Assembly: GCF_026183675.1 (NCBI RefSeq)
Contig: NZ_JAPIVK010000027.1
Span: forward strand, 1 to 64,000
DNA from: Microbulbifer halophilus
GTDB lineage: Bacteria; Pseudomonadota; Gammaproteobacteria; Pseudomonadales; Cellvibrionaceae
Length of the DNA stretch: 64,000 bases
Direction of reading: 5' to 3'
In this document: positions 19,560 to 30,876 of the stretch, piece after piece
Numbering within the stretch: the stretch's first letter is position 1
How the letters are laid out: each line of letters opens with the position of its first letter
The notes under the pieces: model-generated
What the model was told of the DNA's origin: nothing
The model's database searches: none
Seen by the model: only the letters and a program-made list of their open reading frames with translations
Position numbers and translations under genes: made by a program

Positions 19560-22507
19560 AACGCGGACAGGAAGGGAAATTCCCGCAGCGGGAGCTCGCC
19601 GGCAAACGCGGCGCCGGCTACTGGCGCAGGCTGGTGGAGCTGGCAGAGCGGGCCGGCGCCCCGATCGAAAGCGATGGTGCCGCACACTCCCCGGAGCGGC
19701 GCCGGCTGCTGAAGCTGCTCGGCGCCAGCATGGCCCTGGCGGGGCTGCCCGCCTGCACCCGCGAGCCGCAAGAGACCCTGGTGCCCTATGTGCAGCGGCC
19801 GGAAATGCTGGTGCCCGGTCGCCCGCGCTACTACGCCAGCGCCGCCATTGTCGCCGGCTACGCCCAGGGCGTACTCGCGGAGAGCTGCGAGGGCCGGCCG
19901 ATCAAGCTGGAGGGCAACCCCGATCACCCGGCCAGCCTCGGCGCCTGCGACGCCGTGGCCCAGGCCTCGGTACTGTCCCTCTACGATCCGGACCGCTCCG
20001 CCGCGGTGCGCCACCGCGGCGCCATCGCCAGCAGCGGCGAGCTGCTGCGCGAACTCGACGACAGGCGCCGGCAGTGGAACGCAACCCGCGGCCGCGGCCT
20101 GGCGTTTGTGACCGGCACCATTACCTCCCCCAGCCAGCGCGCGCACATCGACGCGCTGCGCCAGCGCTGGCCCCGGGCCCGCTGGTACCTGCACGAACCA
20201 GTGGACCGCAGCGGCGTTTTTGCCGGCAGCCGGATACTGTTCGGACAACCGCTGGAACCCCGCTATCACTTCGAGCAGGTACAGGTGGCGGCGACCCTGG
20301 ACGCGGATTTTATGCAGGCGCAACCGGGCTTCCTGCGCCATGCGCGGGATTTCACCGCGCGGCGCCGCCCGCGGGACAACAGCGATGACCTGGCGCGCCT
20401 CTACGCGATCGAATCCACACCCGGCGTCACCGGCGCCAACGCCGATCACCGCCGCGGCCTGCCCTATGCGCAGATCGAGGACGCCGCGCGCCAGCTGGCC
20501 ATCGCGCTGGATATCGCGGTCGCCGCACCCATCGAAAAACCACTGCCCGAGCACTGGGTGAAGGCCCTGGCCACCGACCTGCAGCGCCATCCGGGGGCGG
20601 CCCTGGTGATTCCCGGTGACCAGCAGCCGGCCGCGGTGCACGCGCTGGCGCACGCGATCAATAGGAAACTGGACGCCTTCGGCAGCACCGTGGAATGGAT
20701 GCAACCGGTCGCCTACGATGCCGCAGCGCAGTCGCCGGCCGAACTGGTCGCAGCCGTCAATGCCGGTGAAATCGACAGCCTGGTAATCATCGACAGCAAC
20801 CCGGTATACAGCGTCCCGGCGGATCTGAACTTTTCGAAAACCTTCAGGAAAATCCCCTGGCGGCTGCACTGGGGCGAGTACCTCGACGAAACGGCAAAGC
20901 TTTGCCACTGGCATATCCCCGCCGCCCACGCACTGGAAACCTGGGGCGATGCCCGCGCCTACGACGGCAGCGCCGCACTGCTGCAACCGCTGATCCAACC
21001 GCTGCACGGCGGCCTGTCCGCGCTGCAGTTTCTGCAGATGCTGGAATCGGGGAAAAAAGGGGAGTCGCTGGCGCTGCTGCAGGATTTCTGGAAAACGCAG
21101 TACAGCGGCGACGACTTCGAACATTTCTGGCGCCGCAGCCTGCGCGACGGCCTGGTGCCGGAAAGTGCGGCCACAACCGTCAACACGGAAATATCACCCG
21201 GCTGGCTGCAGAAACTCCCCGCGCCAGAACCGGCACCGCAGGGGCTCACGCTGCAGTTTCGCCCCGACCCGGCGCTGTGGGATGGTCGCCACGCCAACAA
21301 CGGCTGGCTGCAGGAAATGCCGCGCCCGCTGACCACACTGACCTGGGACAATGCGCTGCTGATCAGCCCGCAACTCGCCGCCGCGGAAAAGCTGCGCGAC
21401 GGCAGCCTGGTAAAACTGAACAGCGGCGGCCACACCCTGGCGGTGCCGGTACTGATCATGCCGGGCCAGCCGGAGCGCGCGGTAACCCTGCACCTCGGCT
21501 ACGGCCGCACCGCCGCCGGTCGGGTCGGCGACGGTGTCGGCGTCAGCGCTTACCAACTGCGCTCCAGTCAAAATCCCTGGGCCGCGCCGGCAACCATAAA
21601 AGCCACCGGCGCCCAACAGACACTGGCGCTGACGCAGGTTCACCACAGTATCGAGGGGCGCGACCTGATCCGCACTGCGGATCTCGACCGCTACCGGCAG
21701 AACCCGGCCTTCGCCCAGCACCCCGCGCCGGAGCTGTCCCTCTACCCGGAACCGGAGCCACTGCCACAGAGCCAGGACCGCCACGCCTGGGGCATGGTCA
21801 TCGACCTGTCCGCCTGCATCGGCTGCAACGGTTGTGTCACCGCCTGCCAGGCCGAGAACAATATTCCGGTGGTGGGCGCCGACGAAGTGGCGCGCGGCCA
21901 CGATATGCACTGGCTGCGGGTGGATCGCTACTTCCCCGATCCGCCCACCGAGCCGCAACCGCGCACCACCTTCCAGCCGGTGCCCTGCATGCACTGCGAA
22001 AACGCCCCCTGCGAATACGTCTGCCCGGTGGGCGCCACCATGCACTCCGGCGACGGCCTCAACCAGATGATCTACCAGCGCTGCGTGGGCACCCGCTACT
22101 GCTCGCAGAACTGCCCTTACAAAGTGCGGCGCTTCAACTGGTTCGACTACACCGGCAGCGGCGCCGCACACCCGGCGCTGCCGCCGCTGCAGAACCCGGA
22201 TGTCACCGTGCGCGCCCGCGGCGTGATGGAAAAATGCACCTACTGCGTACAGCGCATCGCCTCCGTGCGCCGCGATGCGGAAACGGAGCATCGGCCGATC
22301 CGCGAGGGCGAACTGCAGACCGCCTGCCAGCAGGCCTGCCCCACCCAGGCCATCGTCTTCGGCGACCTGGCGAGAAGCGACAGCTCCGTCAAGGCGCTGC
22401 GGGCGAGCCCGCTGAACTATGCCATGCTGGAAGATCGCAATACCCGACCGCGCACCACCTATCTGGCGGCGGTGCACAACCCGAACCCGGAGCTGGAGGA
22501 CGACTGA
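19547..22507 (+). CDS. actB: Alternative Complex III iron-sulfur subunit B
   Basis: A 986-residue subunit fusing a molybdopterin-oxidoreductase-like region (about 60-700; in ActB the cofactor is lost) to a ferredoxin-like part (about 740-960). Cysteine clusters: CIGCNGCVTAC, CMHCENAPCEYVC, CVGTRYCSQNCPY, CTYC and CQQACP, enough for one 3Fe-4S and three 4Fe-4S clusters as in the family. RRRLLKLLGASMALAGLPAC near residues 51-70 combines an RR motif with a lipobox-like cysteine, suggesting Tat export and lipid anchoring. The start is the ATG overlapping actA. It wires quinol oxidation to the haem subunits. Confidence 0.93.
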   Translation: MPPIERGQEGKFPQRELAGKRGAGYWRRLVELAERAGAPIESDGAAHSPERRRLLKLLGASMALAGLPACTREPQETLVPYVQRPEMLVPGRPRYYASAAIVAGYAQGVLAESCEGRPIKLEGNPDHPASLGACDAVAQASVLSLYDPDRSAAVRHRGAIASSGELLRELDDRRRQWNATRGRGLAFVTGTITSPSQRAHIDALRQRWPRARWYLHEPVDRSGVFAGSRILFGQPLEPRYHFEQVQVAATLDADFMQAQPGFLRHARDFTARRRPRDNSDDLARLYAIESTPGVTGANADHRRGLPYAQIEDAARQLAIALDIAVAAPIEKPLPEHWVKALATDLQRHPGAALVIPGDQQPAAVHALAHAINRKLDAFGSTVEWMQPVAYDAAAQSPAELVAAVNAGEIDSLVIIDSNPVYSVPADLNFSKTFRKIPWRLHWGEYLDETAKLCHWHIPAAHALETWGDARAYDGSAALLQPLIQPLHGGLSALQFLQMLESGKKGESLALLQDFWKTQYSGDDFEHFWRRSLRDGLVPESAATTVNTEISPGWLQKLPAPEPAPQGLTLQFRPDPALWDGRHANNGWLQEMPRPLTTLTWDNALLISPQLAAAEKLRDGSLVKLNSGGHTLAVPVLIMPGQPERAVTLHLGYGRTAAGRVGDGVGVSAYQLRSSQNPWAAPATIKATGAQQTLALTQVHHSIEGRDLIRTADLDRYRQNPAFAQHPAPELSLYPEPEPLPQSQDRHAWGMVIDLSACIGCNGCVTACQAENNIPVVGADEVARGHDMHWLRVDRYFPDPPTEPQPRTTFQPVPCMHCENAPCEYVCPVGATMHSGDGLNQMIYQRCVGTRYCSQNCPYKVRRFNWFDYTGSGAAHPALPPLQNPDVTVRARGVMEKCTYCVQRIASVRRDAETEHRPIREGELQTACQQACPTQAIVFGDLARSDSSVKALRASPLNYAMLEDRNTRPRTTYLAAVHNPNPELEDD

Positions 22508-22512
22508 ACCGG

Positions 22513-22586
22513 CAGGGTGCGCCGTGCGCACCAGAAAGTGCCCGGGCCGGCATCGACATCGAAACGGTGCGCGCGGCGCACCCTAC
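22513..22586. repeat. MITE-like inverted repeat inside the act operon
   Basis: CAGGGTGCGCCGTGCGCACC at the left end and GGTGCGCGCGGCGCACCCT at the right are imperfect inverted repeats (two mismatches in 21) around a 33-base centre. A related single arm occurs at 45206-45227. It fills the only sizeable gap between act genes, so it looks like an insertion. Confidence 0.7.
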
Positions 22587-22610
22587 GGAAAGGGGAGACC
22601 CACAAAGGAC

Positions 22611-23975
22611 ATGTCGCAAGACACGGCGGAAAAACTGCTGCCGGAGGGCCTGACCCACGGCAATATGACCGGGCGTATCGCCGACCTGGTGCTGGCAAAC
22701 CGCGCGCGCCGGCGCTGGTGGCTGGCGTTTGCGGTGTCCGGTGTGCTGGCGCTGCTGTTCGTGTTTTGCCTGGTCGCGGTATTCAGCACCGGCGTCGGCC
22801 TGTTCGGTATCAATATTCCGGTGGCCTGGGGTTTCCCGATCGTGAATACCATCTGGTGGATCGGCATCGCCCACGCCGGCACACTGATCTCCGCAGTGCT
22901 GCTGCTGACGCGCCAGCCGTGGCGCGCGCCGGTGGCGCGGCTGGCGGAGGCGATGGCGATGTTCGCGATCGTCTGCGCCGGCATCTACGCCATCGCCCAC
23001 CTGGGGCGACCGCAACTGATGCACTACCTGCTGCCCTACCCGAACACCCAGGACCTGTGGCCCCAGTGGCGCAGCCCGCTGGTGTGGGATTTCTTTGCCA
23101 TCTCCACCTATTTCATATTTACCCTGGGCTTCCTGTTTTTCAGCCTGCTGCCGGACTTCGCCACCCTGCGCGACCGCGCGCGCTCCCGCGCGCTGCAGAT
23201 TTTCTACGGCCTGCTGGCACTGGGCTGGCGCAATTCGGCGCAACACTGGGCGCGCTATGAACAGGTCAACCGGGTGCTGGCGGCGGTGGCGGCGCCGATC
23301 GTGGTTTCAGTGACCGGTATTATTTCCCTGGACCTGGCGGTGTCCATCGTGCCGGGTTTCCACTTCACGATTTTCCCGCCGTACTTCGTCGCCGGCGCAC
23401 TCTTTTCCGGTTTTGCCACCGTAGCGCTGCTGGCGGTGATTACCCGCGCCATGTTCGGTCTGCGCGACCTGATCACCCGCCGGCACCTGGACTACCTCGG
23501 GCGCATGATGCTGCTGTTTGCGCTGATTGTGAACTATGCCTATATCCAGGAAATATTCACCGCCTGGTACTCCGGTGACCTCTACCAGCGCGCCGTCACC
23601 ATCGACCGCTGGACCGGCCCCTACGCACCCGCCTGGTGGGGCATGTTCGTGTGCAATGTACTGCTGGTGCAGCTCCTGTGGTTCAAAAGCGTGCGCCGCT
23701 CGTCGGCCGCCATCTTCACACTCGCAATTACCAGCAATATCGGCATGTGGCTGGAGCGCTACCAGATACTCTTTACCAGCATGCACGCGAGTTTTATTCC
23801 CGCCACCTGGGACACGGTGACACCGACCGCCTGGGACGGGCTGCTGGCGCTCGGCTCCCTGGGACTGTTTGTCTTTTTCCTGCTCGCTTTCGTGCGGCTG
23901 GCACCGGTGATATCGATGCACGACATGCGCAGCGCCATCTACAAGCGTGAACAACAGCGGGAGCAAACAAAGTGA
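22611..23975 (+). CDS. actC: Alternative Complex III membrane subunit C (NrfD-like)
   Basis: A 454-residue integral membrane protein of the NrfD/PsrC family with about ten helices, forming the quinol-binding core. Conserved segments: WGFPIVNTIWWIGIAHAGTLISA, with the His that probably faces the quinol, PLVWDFFAISTYF, and SGIISLDLAVSIVPGFH-like sequence after the middle. It starts at the ATG 103 bases after actB; the gap is taken by a repeat. Its TGA overlaps the GTG of actD. Confidence 0.92.
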   Translation: MSQDTAEKLLPEGLTHGNMTGRIADLVLANRARRRWWLAFAVSGVLALLFVFCLVAVFSTGVGLFGINIPVAWGFPIVNTIWWIGIAHAGTLISAVLLLTRQPWRAPVARLAEAMAMFAIVCAGIYAIAHLGRPQLMHYLLPYPNTQDLWPQWRSPLVWDFFAISTYFIFTLGFLFFSLLPDFATLRDRARSRALQIFYGLLALGWRNSAQHWARYEQVNRVLAAVAAPIVVSVTGIISLDLAVSIVPGFHFTIFPPYFVAGALFSGFATVALLAVITRAMFGLRDLITRRHLDYLGRMMLLFALIVNYAYIQEIFTAWYSGDLYQRAVTIDRWTGPYAPAWWGMFVCNVLLVQLLWFKSVRRSSAAIFTLAITSNIGMWLERYQILFTSMHASFIPATWDTVTPTAWDGLLALGSLGLFVFFLLAFVRLAPVISMHDMRSAIYKREQQREQTK

Positions 23976-24514
23976 AAGGCGCGGCCAGCGGACACTACGG
24001 ACTGATCGCGCGCTTCGACGACAGCGAGGCGCTGCTCACCGCCGTGTATCGGGTCCGTGAAACCGGCCACCGGCGGCTGGAAGCGCACACGCCCTTTCCG
24101 GTACCCGGCCTGGCGGAGGCAACGGGTTTCAGCGAAGACGGCGGCAGATTCCAGGTCGCGCGCATCGCGCTGCTGGTGGGTGTCATCGCCGCCGCCATCG
24201 CCTTCGGGCTGCAGTGGTACACCGCCGTGATCGACTACCCCATTGTCGTCGGCGGCAAACCGTTGAACAGCTGGCCGGCATTCCTGCCGATCACCTTCAA
24301 GGTGGGGATTTTCAATTCGGTCATGGCCGCGGCCATCACCATGCTGGTGAAAAACCGCCTGCCGCATTTCTATCATCCGGTTTTCAACGAAGACGATTTC
24401 GCCGCGGCTTCGGCGGACGGTTTTTTTCTCAGTGTGCGCGGCGGCGATACGGAAAAACTGGCGATGCTGCTGTGGAACTGCGGCGCGCGCTATGTGCGGG
24501 AGCTGACATTGTGA
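23972..24514 (+). CDS. actD: Alternative Complex III subunit D (DUF3341)
   Basis: A 180-residue DUF3341 protein: cytoplasmic N-terminal alpha/beta domain (GLIARFDDSEALLTAV, 1-60), two transmembrane helices (about 62-84 and 100-122) and a cytosolic tail. In purified ACIII this subunit packs beside ActC. GTG start overlaps the actC stop as GTGA, implying translational coupling. Confidence 0.9.
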   Translation: MKGAASGHYGLIARFDDSEALLTAVYRVRETGHRRLEAHTPFPVPGLAEATGFSEDGGRFQVARIALLVGVIAAAIAFGLQWYTAVIDYPIVVGGKPLNSWPAFLPITFKVGIFNSVMAAAITMLVKNRLPHFYHPVFNEDDFAAASADGFFLSVRGGDTEKLAMLLWNCGARYVRELTL

Positions 24515-25125
24515 AAACTTTCCGTTTGCACCTTTCAGGCTTGAAAAGAAGCACAAGGTCTGAACCGAAGGGCCTCAACTTAGTGCCACTTTGGGTCGTT
24601 CTGGCAGGTTTCCTGCTCGCCGCCTGCGGCAACGATATGCGCGACCAGCCGCGCTACGATCCGCTGGCGCCCGCACCGGGCTGGCCCAACGACCAGTCCG
24701 CGCGGGTGCCGGTGGAGGGCACCGTGGCCCGCGACGAATCGCTGCAGCCGGTGCCCGACACACTGCCGGAGCCGCTCACCCGCGAACTACTCGAGCGCGG
24801 CGGCCAGCGCTACGAGATTTTCTGCAGCCCCTGCCACGGCGACAGCGGCCGCGGCGACGGCATGGTGGTACAGCGCGGCTTTCCGGCGCCGCCGTCGCTG
24901 CACGGCGCGCACCTGCGGGAAATTCCGCTGCGCCATTTCTACGACGTGATCGAAAACGGTTTCGGCAGAATGTACGCCTACGGCGCGCGGGTGCCGGCTC
25001 GCGATCGCTGGGCCATCGCCGCCTATATCCGCGCCCTGCAGCTGTCGCAATACGCGAAACTCGACGACTTGGCACCCCGGCAACGGAAGCAGTTGCAGCG
25101 CGAATCCCGGGAGGACACGCCGTGA
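24511..25125 (+). CDS. actE: Alternative Complex III monohaem cytochrome c subunit E (lipoprotein)
   Basis: A 204-residue lipoprotein cytochrome. The GTG start overlaps the actD stop (GTGA). A hydrophobic stretch with lipobox LLAAC (Cys about 35) gives the lipid anchor, one CSPCH motif near residue 106 binds haem c, and Met ligands are available in GFGRMYAYG. It takes electrons from ActA/B toward the terminal oxidase. The N-terminus is unusually long and basic before the hydrophobic core, so a later start is possible but none has a better site. Confidence 0.88.
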   Translation: MKTFRLHLSGLKRSTRSEPKGLNLVPLWVVLAGFLLAACGNDMRDQPRYDPLAPAPGWPNDQSARVPVEGTVARDESLQPVPDTLPEPLTRELLERGGQRYEIFCSPCHGDSGRGDGMVVQRGFPAPPSLHGAHLREIPLRHFYDVIENGFGRMYAYGARVPARDRWAIAAYIRALQLSQYAKLDDLAPRQRKQLQRESREDTP

Positions 25126-26147
25126 ATCCGCGCACTCTGCCACTGCTCAGAATCGCACTTTTGGCCCTGGGCGGCCTGGCCGCGGCCCTGGCCGGCGGTC
25201 TCCTCGCGCCGGCCTGGCTGGCGGCGGCGCTGGTGTGGGGCTCGCTGCCGCTCGGCGCGCTGGCGATTCTGATGGTGCACCGGCTCACCGGCGGGCGCTG
25301 GGGCGAGACGGGCGGCACACAGTGGCTTTTTCTGGCGGCGATAATGCCGCTGTTCGCCGCGGCCCTGCTGCCGCTGCTGGCGGGCATGCAGTCGCTGTTC
25401 CCCTGGACCCAGCCGGCCGAGACACTGCCGCAGCTGGTGCGCAACAAGCTCGCCTACCTGAATATGCCGTTCTTTATTCTGCGCAGCCTGGCTTTTTTTG
25501 CACTGTGGCTGTGGCTGGCGCGCGCGCCCGGGCGTATGCCGGCGCGGGGACTGCTGCTGTGGCTGCTGGCACTGACTTTTTTCTGCTTCGACTGGCTGAT
25601 GTCGCTGGAGCCGGAATTCTATTCCGATGTCTACGGCCTGATGCTCGCCGCCGAGACAACTGCCGCCGCCTTCGCCTGGGCGCTGCTGTTCGGCATGCAG
25701 GGCATGGAAACGCAGGCGCGCCGCGATATCGCCAATCTGTGGCTGGGGGTACTCTTGGGCTGGGCTTTTTTTGCCTTTTCCCAATATATCGTCATCTGGT
25801 CCGCCAACCTGCCGGACGAGATCGGCTGGTATATCCACCGCAGCCGGAGCATCTGGCGCGCCGTCAGCGTCATCTCGTTCGCACTGTTTTTCGCGCTGCC
25901 GTTTGCGGTGCTGCTGTCCGGCCGGGCCAAGGGCAGCGCCCGCTGGCTGGCTTTCGCCGCCGCCAGTTGCCTGCTCGGCCACACGCTGCAGATCGGCTGG
26001 CTGGTACTGCCACCGTTCGACCACAGCGGTCTCTGGTCGCTGCTGTTGCTGGCGCTGCTGGTATCGCTGTTCGGCGCTGTGCTTTTTGCCGGCCATCGCC
26101 GCAGCGCGTTCGTCCCGGGAACCAGCGGCGAGGTGCCCCATGGTTGA
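25122..26147 (+). CDS. actF: Alternative Complex III membrane subunit F
   Basis: A 341-residue membrane protein with about ten helices, related to ActC-type subunits but lacking its N-terminal extension. LTFFCFDWLMSLEPEFYSDVYG is highly typical of ActF, and SQYIVIWSANLPDEIGWY follows. In the complex it lines a proposed proton path. Starts at GTG overlapping the actE stop; its end overlaps the next gene by eight bases. Confidence 0.9.
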   Translation: MNPRTLPLLRIALLALGGLAAALAGGLLAPAWLAAALVWGSLPLGALAILMVHRLTGGRWGETGGTQWLFLAAIMPLFAAALLPLLAGMQSLFPWTQPAETLPQLVRNKLAYLNMPFFILRSLAFFALWLWLARAPGRMPARGLLLWLLALTFFCFDWLMSLEPEFYSDVYGLMLAAETTAAAFAWALLFGMQGMETQARRDIANLWLGVLLGWAFFAFSQYIVIWSANLPDEIGWYIHRSRSIWRAVSVISFALFFALPFAVLLSGRAKGSARWLAFAAASCLLGHTLQIGWLVLPPFDHSGLWSLLLLALLVSLFGAVLFAGHRRSAFVPGTSGEVPHG

Positions 26148-26556
26148 GCGGCGCCGCCACGAACCCGACCTGCCCCGGGTGCGGCCCATCGCCCGCACAC
26201 TCTGGCTGACCCTGCTGCTGGTGCTCGCCAGCGGCTGGCTGCTGTGGCATGTCTACCGGCTCTGGCAACCGCAGCCATCGCCGCCGCTCTTCGCCCCGCC
26301 GGCGCCGACACAACCACAGCTGCAGACAAATCCCCGCGCGGATTTGCGCGACTACCGCGAGCGCGAGCAGCGACGCCTGCAAAGTTACGGCTGGGTGAAC
26401 CGGGAAGCCGGCGTGGTGCATATACCCATAGAGCGCGCCATGGACCTCCTGGTGGAGCGCGGCCTGCCCGGCGAAAGAAAACAGGAAGAGAACCGGCAAA
26501 ATAAAAAGGACCGGGAAAAAACACCGGAAGCAGGCGAAAGGGAGGGCGCGCCGTGA
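26140..26556 (+). CDS. single-pass membrane protein of the act-cox operon
   Basis: A 138-residue protein with one membrane helix (about 18-38), a proline-rich periplasmic stretch, and a conserved-looking tail QSYGWVNREAGVVHIPIERAM followed by a charged Lys/Glu region. Proteins of this kind (YGWVDR.AGVVRIPI.RAM) accompany ACIII clusters and are thought to help the complex, but no biochemical role is known to me. Overlaps actF and the Sco gene at its two ends, so it is certainly part of the operon. Confidence 0.8.
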   Translation: MVERRRHEPDLPRVRPIARTLWLTLLLVLASGWLLWHVYRLWQPQPSPPLFAPPAPTQPQLQTNPRADLRDYREREQRRLQSYGWVNREAGVVHIPIERAMDLLVERGLPGERKQEENRQNKKDREKTPEAGEREGAP

Positions 26557-27344
26557 AAGCATTCTCTCCTCTATCTCCGCTGATTCTGCTGCTGGCGCTG
26601 TCGGCGGCGCAGGCGCAGCACACGGAAAAGGGACCTCAACAGAAAGTCCTCGACAGTGTGCGCTTCGAGCAGAATATCGGCGCGGCGCTGCCGGCGGATA
26701 TCGTGTTCCGCGATGCCCGCGACAAGCCGGTGGAACTGGCTTCGCTCGCCGCCCAGCGGCCGCTGATCCTGTTGCTGGCCTGGTTCGACTGCCCGCACCT
26801 GTGCCCGACGCTGCTGGAGCAGCTGGCAAAAGCTACCGCCGCGCTGCCGTTTGACGCCGGCGATTACCGGGTCGCCCTGGTGGGTATAGATCCGCGCACA
26901 ACGCCCGCCGATGCACGCGTCTTGATGAAACAGCTGTGCGATCGCCACGGGCGGATGATCGACAACTGGACACTATTGACCGGCACCGAGGAGAACATCA
27001 AAAAACTCGCCGACAGAATCGGTTTCCACTACCGCTACGACGCCCAGCGCCGCAGCTACGCGCACCCGGCCGGGCTGGTGGTGGTCGCCCCCGGCGGCAC
27101 AGTCAGCCACTACCTGCTGCGCATCGAGCCCGAACAGCCGCACCTGCGCCTGGCATTAATCGACGCCGGCCGCGGAAAACTGGGCAGCGCCGTGGACCGG
27201 TTGCTGCTGCGCTGTTATCAGTTCGACCCACACAGCGGCCGCTACAACCTGGCGGTGATACGCCTGCTGCAGGGCGCCGGGGCCCTGTCGGTGATCGCGC
27301 TGGCGGTATTCCTGGTGCGCCTGCGCGGGCGGGAGAAATCGTGA
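26553..27344 (+). CDS. SCO1/SenC-type copper chaperone
   Basis: A 263-residue protein: signal sequence (1-21), thioredoxin-like domain with the copper-binding CPHLCPT (CxxxC, about 79-85) and the distal histidine in YAHPAGLVV, then a C-terminal membrane helix (about 236-256). Sco proteins load and reduce the CuA site of cytochrome oxidase subunit II, which is encoded next. The C-terminal anchor is less usual than an N-terminal one but common in ACIII clusters. Starts at GTG overlapping the previous stop; overlaps coxB by four bases. Confidence 0.92.
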   Translation: MKAFSPLSPLILLLALSAAQAQHTEKGPQQKVLDSVRFEQNIGAALPADIVFRDARDKPVELASLAAQRPLILLLAWFDCPHLCPTLLEQLAKATAALPFDAGDYRVALVGIDPRTTPADARVLMKQLCDRHGRMIDNWTLLTGTEENIKKLADRIGFHYRYDAQRRSYAHPAGLVVVAPGGTVSHYLLRIEPEQPHLRLALIDAGRGKLGSAVDRLLLRCYQFDPHSGRYNLAVIRLLQGAGALSVIALAVFLVRLRGREKS

Positions 27345-28334
27345 ACGCCAAGGCGCAGGAAACACCAGCGATCGAGGATCCGCCAATCGGCCTGAAGCTG
27401 ATCCCCGAGCAGGCCTCCGACTATGCGCAGCAGGTGGATTTTCTCTACTACGCGCTGCTGGGCATTTCCGCAGTGCTGATGGGGGTACTGGCCGCACTGG
27501 TGGTGCTGTTCGCGGTGCGCTATCGGCGCAGCCTTAAGGGCGAGCGCGGCGAGCGGATTTCCGAGCGCAGCGGCCGGCGCCTGGAAATCGGTTTTGCGCT
27601 GCTGCTGTGCGTGTCGTTTATGGGGCTTTTCTACTGGGGCAGCAGGCTCTACCTCGATCTTTACAGCGCGGTGGATACAGATATCACGGTCGATGTGGTG
27701 GGCAAGCAGTGGATGTGGAAATTCCAGCATCCGAACGGCAGCCGCGAAATCAACACGCTGCATCTGCCGGTGGGCGAAACCGTGGAACTGCGCATCACCT
27801 CGCAGGATGTGATTCACAGCCTGTCGCTGCCGGCCTTCCGGCTGAAGCGGGACGCCGTGCCGGGCATGTATACCAGGGCGCAGTTCACTCCCACCCGGCC
27901 CGGCAGCTACCGGCTGTTTTGCGCCGAGTACTGCGGCACCGACCACGCGCGCATGCGCGGCAAGGTGGTGGTGCTGGAGCGCAGCGACTACCAGCGGTGG
28001 CTGGCGGGCGGTGTCGACACGCCGGACCGCGCCGAGGCCGGCGCGCAGCTGTTCCAGAGTCTCGGCTGCGGCGCCTGCCACAAAGCCGACGGCAGCGGCC
28101 TGGGGCCGAATTTACACGGCATTTTCGGCAGCCGGGTCAGGCTCGCCGACGGCAGCGAGGTGGTGGTCGACGAAACCTATATCCGCGATTCGATCGTCGA
28201 CCCCCAGGCGCAACTGGTGGCCGGCTACCAGCCGGTCATGCCGAGTTTTTCCGGGCAGGTTTCCGAGGAGGAAATACTGCAATTGATTTCCTACATTCAA
28301 TCACTTGGGCAGCCACTCGAGGCCGACGGCGAAC

Positions 28335-28342
<8 letters not shown>
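27341..28342 (+). CDS. coxB: cytochrome c oxidase subunit II fused to cytochrome c (caa3 type)
   Basis: A 333-residue subunit. Two N-terminal membrane helices (about 32-60 and 80-100), a cupredoxin domain with the CuA ligands DVIHSL and [12 protein letters not shown], and a C-terminal cytochrome c domain with CGACH (about 243-247) and a distal Met near PVMPSF. The fusion means electrons reach CuA through an attached haem, so no soluble cytochrome is needed. GTG start overlaps the Sco stop. Lacks a lipobox-type signal. Confidence 0.94.
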
Positions 28343-29937
<1,595 letters not shown>

Positions 29938-29951
<14 letters not shown>

Positions 29952-30612
29952 ATCCCGGCCGGCAGTTCAATTCGACGATATGGACCAGCAGCGCCACGCG
30001 GGCCTGCTGGGCATGTGGGTGTTCCTGCTCACCGAAACGCTGCTGTTCGGCGGTCTCTTTGCCGGCTTCGCGATACTGCGGCTGCAACACGGGGCCGTTT
30101 TCGCCGAAGCGACGGGACACCTGAACCTGCCCCTGGCGGCGATCAATACCGCGCTGCTGCTCACCAGCGGCCTGACCATGGCACTGGCGGAACTGGCGGC
30201 GGGCGCGCGTCTGCGCCGCGCCACCCTGCGCTGGCTGCTGGCGACCATAGCGCTGGGCACCCTGTTCCTGGGGATCAAGGGTTTCGAGTGGTACAGCGAG
30301 TTCCAGCGTCAACTGGTGCCGGTGCTGAACCTGCCGTTTCACTATTCCAGTGAATTGCCGGCAGCTTCCGGCGAACAGCCGGTGGCGGCAGTGGCCGAAC
30401 TGTTCTTCAATCTCTACTTCATCGCCACCGGGCTGCACGCGCTGCATATGCTGGTGGGCCTGGGCATACTGGCGGCGATGCTGTGGCTGGCGCACCGCTG
30501 GCGCAGGCCGGACCGCATCGACCGCCAGTTGCGTATCGCCGGCCTCTACTGGGCATTTATCGATGTGGTGTGGATTTTCATCTTTACCTGCTTCTACCTG
30601 CTGCGAGCCTGA
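29938..30612 (+). CDS. coxC: cytochrome c oxidase subunit III
   Basis: A 224-residue membrane protein with five to six helices. [23 protein letters not shown] and the late [10 protein letters not shown] and [18 protein letters not shown] segments are characteristic of subunit III. Overlaps coxA by 14 bases. Confidence 0.93.
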
Positions 30613-30613
30613 T

Positions 30614-30874
30614 ATGAATTGTCGCTCCGCCGTTTTCTGCTGGCTGGGACTGCTGGCGCTGCTCGCACTGAGCCTGCTGGCCGGCGCACTGGACAACACG
30701 GCGCTGCGCTACTCGGTGCACTTTATCTGCGCCGGGGCCATGGCCGCGCTGATCATGCTGGTATTTATGCACCTATATACCGCAGACAGGCTCCTGCGCC
30801 TGGTGGCGGTAAGCGGGCTGCTGTGGATTGCACTGCTGATACTGCTGACGCTGGCGGATATGCTGACACGCTGA
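30614..30874 (+). CDS. coxD: cytochrome c oxidase subunit IV (CtaF-like)
   Basis: An 86-residue protein starting at the ATG one base after the coxC stop. Three helices (about 7-27, 33-55, 60-83) with LRYSVHFICAGAMAALIMLVF resemble the small fourth subunit of caa3 oxidases. Last gene of the operon. Confidence 0.8.
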   Translation: MNCRSAVFCWLGLLALLALSLLAGALDNTALRYSVHFICAGAMAALIMLVFMHLYTADRLLRLVAVSGLLWIALLILLTLADMLTR

Positions 30875-30876
30875 TT

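Noticed and set aside
19301-21124. 607-codon frame antisense to actA/actB
   Set aside because: Opposes haem and Fe-S subunits with clear motifs; composition is a mirror of the real genes.
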